DNA of 39,347 nt from Priapulus caudatus (Eukaryota > Priapulida > Priapulimorpha > Priapulimorphida > Priapulidae): assembly GCF_000485595.1 (NCBI RefSeq), contig NW_014577125.1:221311-260657 (forward strand), read 5' to 3'. This document shows positions 37,901-39,347 of this stretch, piece after piece. The notes beneath the pieces are model-generated. The model ran no database searches and was not told where the DNA came from. It saw only the letters and a list, made by a program, of their open reading frames with translations. Each line of letters starts with the position of its first letter. Position 1 is the stretch's first letter. A program made the position numbers and the translations under genes.

Positions 37901-38969
37901 TGACTGACTATTGATATGAACTAATATACGATTGACTGACTATTGATATGAACAAATGTACGATTGACTGACTATTGGTATGAACAAATATACGATTGAC
38001 TGACTATTGATATGAACTAAGTCTAAGAATAAGTATAACATTATGGACAAGTCGTTGCTGTTGTCGGTGAAGGTCCGCAGGGGGGCGCCACGATCGCAGA
38101 GAAGACTAGCACATTGTAGAAGGTTCGTCTGTCAGCCGCGTGTACCTAGGAGGAAGATTAGAACCGAGTTAAGATCAATGTATTCTACTATAAACCGAAC
38201 AATATTCAACAAATAATCATGTTAAAATAAACTTGTTGGTATATACGGGATATCGTAATGAATCTTTCTCTAAATAGAGCATTAATTACCTTACATTATT
38301 GCCATGATTTTACACGTGTGGTGAATGCTTCGAATAAAGAATGTCGGTGGGATGGGGGCAGGATGGGGTATTGGTTAAAGTGGAAAGGCGTAGCAGGTGC
38401 ATGGGGTCTAATAATATAGCAGGGAGCTAGGTGATGAATTATATATTTTCGAGAAAGTTTTGTTGGAAGACAAATTATTTAGCCAAAGTTGAAATTTATA
38501 TGGCATTCTCTAGTGAATTCTGACCATTAAATCAGAGCAAAGCGACCTTTCTTATCAGGTTCTCCCGTTACCTGCACATGTGTGTATGTGGGGGGGATGA
38601 TCAAGAGGAAAACGGAGTTAACATTACCATCTTTCAACGTTACGGGTTAGGGACCACTTAACGTTACGGGTTCAAGAAAATAAACCACATGTAGGCATCA
38701 TGCATGGATTAGGCTGAATGGTTTATTTTCTATTATTCATCGGCATTTATATTTACATTGACATTAATTTACTTACATCAACTTTCAAAATTTTCCTATT
38801 TGCATTTGATAATTGTATACATTTTTTATCATCCAAATTTCAGGGGGCACCGGCCACCTTCTCCTACCTCCCCCACCTTCGAGGCCATGGCCATGACAAT
38901 AACGATAAGGACTATATTCTCTACCCGAAAAACCCGCGCCTCAAATACAGCAGCTTCCCCTGTCTGTAA
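34178..38969 (+). CDS. Unrecognised three-exon gene model, 140 aa, Lys/Glu-rich N-terminus
   Basis: Candidate exons 34178-34358 (donor GTAACT, phase 1), 34583-34698 (acceptor GTTTTCAG, donor GTGAGT, phase 0) and 38844-38969 (acceptor AATTTCAG, stop TAA) join in frame. Residues 1-60 are a poly-Lys start then a Glu/Asp-rich tract (KEEEEEIDYDDDVGN). The second exon reads DGRGIIGARVLSHEAG and CFFLHSNTMHAYHLDQQYT. The last reads FSYLPHLRGHGHDNNDKDY and ends PRLKYSSFPCL. Exons 2 and 3 look like ordinary globular protein and have good splice sites, so I think they are real coding DNA. The 4.1-kb second intron may hide further exons, and the start may lie upstream. I do not recognise the family. The 5' flank (34072-34160) resembles a repeat also present at 32330-32421. 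Confidence 0.42.
34887..34945. repeat. (GA)n microsatellite
   Basis: A pure GA run in the second intron of the tentative gene. Confidence 0.95.
35499..35630 (-). pseudogene. hAT transposase C-terminal dimerisation-domain remnant
   Basis: On the minus strand, 43 residues read LLKYERKFSTAGGVFNLGSE then LVPDNANILVSLYTI before a stop. This matches the hallmark end of hAT transposases (ER.FS.AG, then L.P.N...L..L). Nothing of the catalytic domain is visible upstream on that strand within the next several hundred bases, so it is a fragment. The AT-rich flanks at 35690-35770 contain ATCGATATCG-type palindromic motifs that may belong to the element end. Confidence 0.66.
35890..35985. repeat. AT-rich 19-bp tandem repeat
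   Basis: GGATATTTAGAAAAATTCT units repeat, preceded by the palindromic AATATCCGGATATC. Confidence 0.78.
35986..37150. other. Gene-free stretch
   Basis: Additional GATATTTAGAA-like motifs to about 36300 suggest a decayed element. No exon recognised. Confidence 0.4.
37157..37278 (+). repeat. G-run cluster (G-quadruplex-prone)
   Basis: Many runs of 3-7 G on the + strand separated by 1-5 bases (GGGGAGGGGGAGGG and similar). A related G-rich 20-mer recurs at about 38343. Confidence 0.85.
37834..38020 (+). repeat. 32-bp minisatellite, about six copies
   Basis: The unit GATTGACTGACTATTGATAT plus GAACAAATATAC is repeated with few changes (GATAT/GGTAT, ACAA/ACTA variants). Confidence 0.95.
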
Positions 38970-39069
38970 ATCTCATATAAGAGACAAATATGAACAGTAC
39001 GCCTAGCTAACCGCTGAACAAGATCAAAGCTATATTTATTTTTCACGTTTATAACTGCGTTCGTGCGTA

Positions 39070-39347
39070 CATAAGCACGGGTGTGTTTAGGTGCGTGCGC
39101 GGGCGCGTACGAACGTGTCTGTGTGTATACGTGTGCTTGCGTGTGCGTTCGTACATGTGTACGCCTGTGCGTGTGCGCGTACGTTTGTATGTGTGTTCGT
39201 GCATGTGTGGCTGCGTGGTATGTGTGCATGTTTGAGTGTACATGCATGAGCGTGCGTGCGTGCGTGCGCGCGTGTGTATGTATGTATGTGAATGTCGGGG
39301 TGAATGTGTGACTCCGTGCATGTGTGTGCGCGTGCGTGTGTATGTAT
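39070..39347. repeat. Degenerate GT/GTGC/ACGT repeat
   Basis: GTGCGT, GTACGT and GTGTGT mixtures to the end of the window. The open frames on both strands are artefacts. Confidence 0.92.

Noticed and set aside
37834-38020. CRISPR-like array
   Set aside because: The repeats are directly adjacent with no spacers, in a eukaryotic genome. It is a minisatellite.
38636-38672. Direct repeat AACGTTACGGGTT near the last tentative exon
   Set aside because: Two short copies 24 bp apart without further structure; may be chance or a remnant of an old repeat.

Overview
The window is eukaryotic and metazoan. All recognisable genes are split into short exons with GT..AG introns, the proteins are typical animal orthologues (a P-glycoprotein-type ABC transporter, SCO1, AURKAIP1/mS38, WDR5), and intergenic DNA and introns are full of microsatellites, minisatellites, small inverted-repeat transposons, a decayed LINE and a hAT transposase remnant. 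The intron size and repeat style suggest an invertebrate. I cannot name the species from sequence alone.

Layout: (1) 1-6186 holds the second half of an ABCB1-like full transporter on +, starting in the first nucleotide-binding domain. (2) 5212-13034 is a scrambled zone. Pieces of the ABC gene and of the mitochondrial copper chaperone SCO1 are interleaved in the wrong order but in the right orientation. Numbering five blocks left to right, the order that restores both genes is 1-4-3-2-5, i.e. blocks 2 and 4 are exchanged. A 10-base N gap lies at the 3/4 junction (11773-11782). All exons keep intact splice sites and matching phases. (3) 13035-14820 holds the last four SCO1 exons. (4) 15433-17750 on - is AURKAIP1 (mitoribosomal protein mS38), tail-to-tail with SCO1; their poly(A) signals are about 30 bp apart. 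(5) 17751-22656 is gene-free and rich in mobile DNA, including a MULE-like element with 9-bp target duplications. (6) 22657-27740 is a complete 12-exon WDR5, with a truncated LINE in intron 9. (7) 27741-39347 is mostly repeats, with one tentative three-exon gene (34178-38969) that I do not recognise and a hAT transposase C-terminal relic.

The genes do not form a pathway. SCO1 (cytochrome c oxidase copper delivery) and mS38 (mitochondrial translation) are both mitochondrial biogenesis factors. The most important observation is the exon scrambling. A scaffold misassembly is the simplest explanation, because as drawn SCO1 cannot be read in frame; a real rearrangement would be notable. Many small transposons could be delimited with terminal inverted repeats and target-site duplications.
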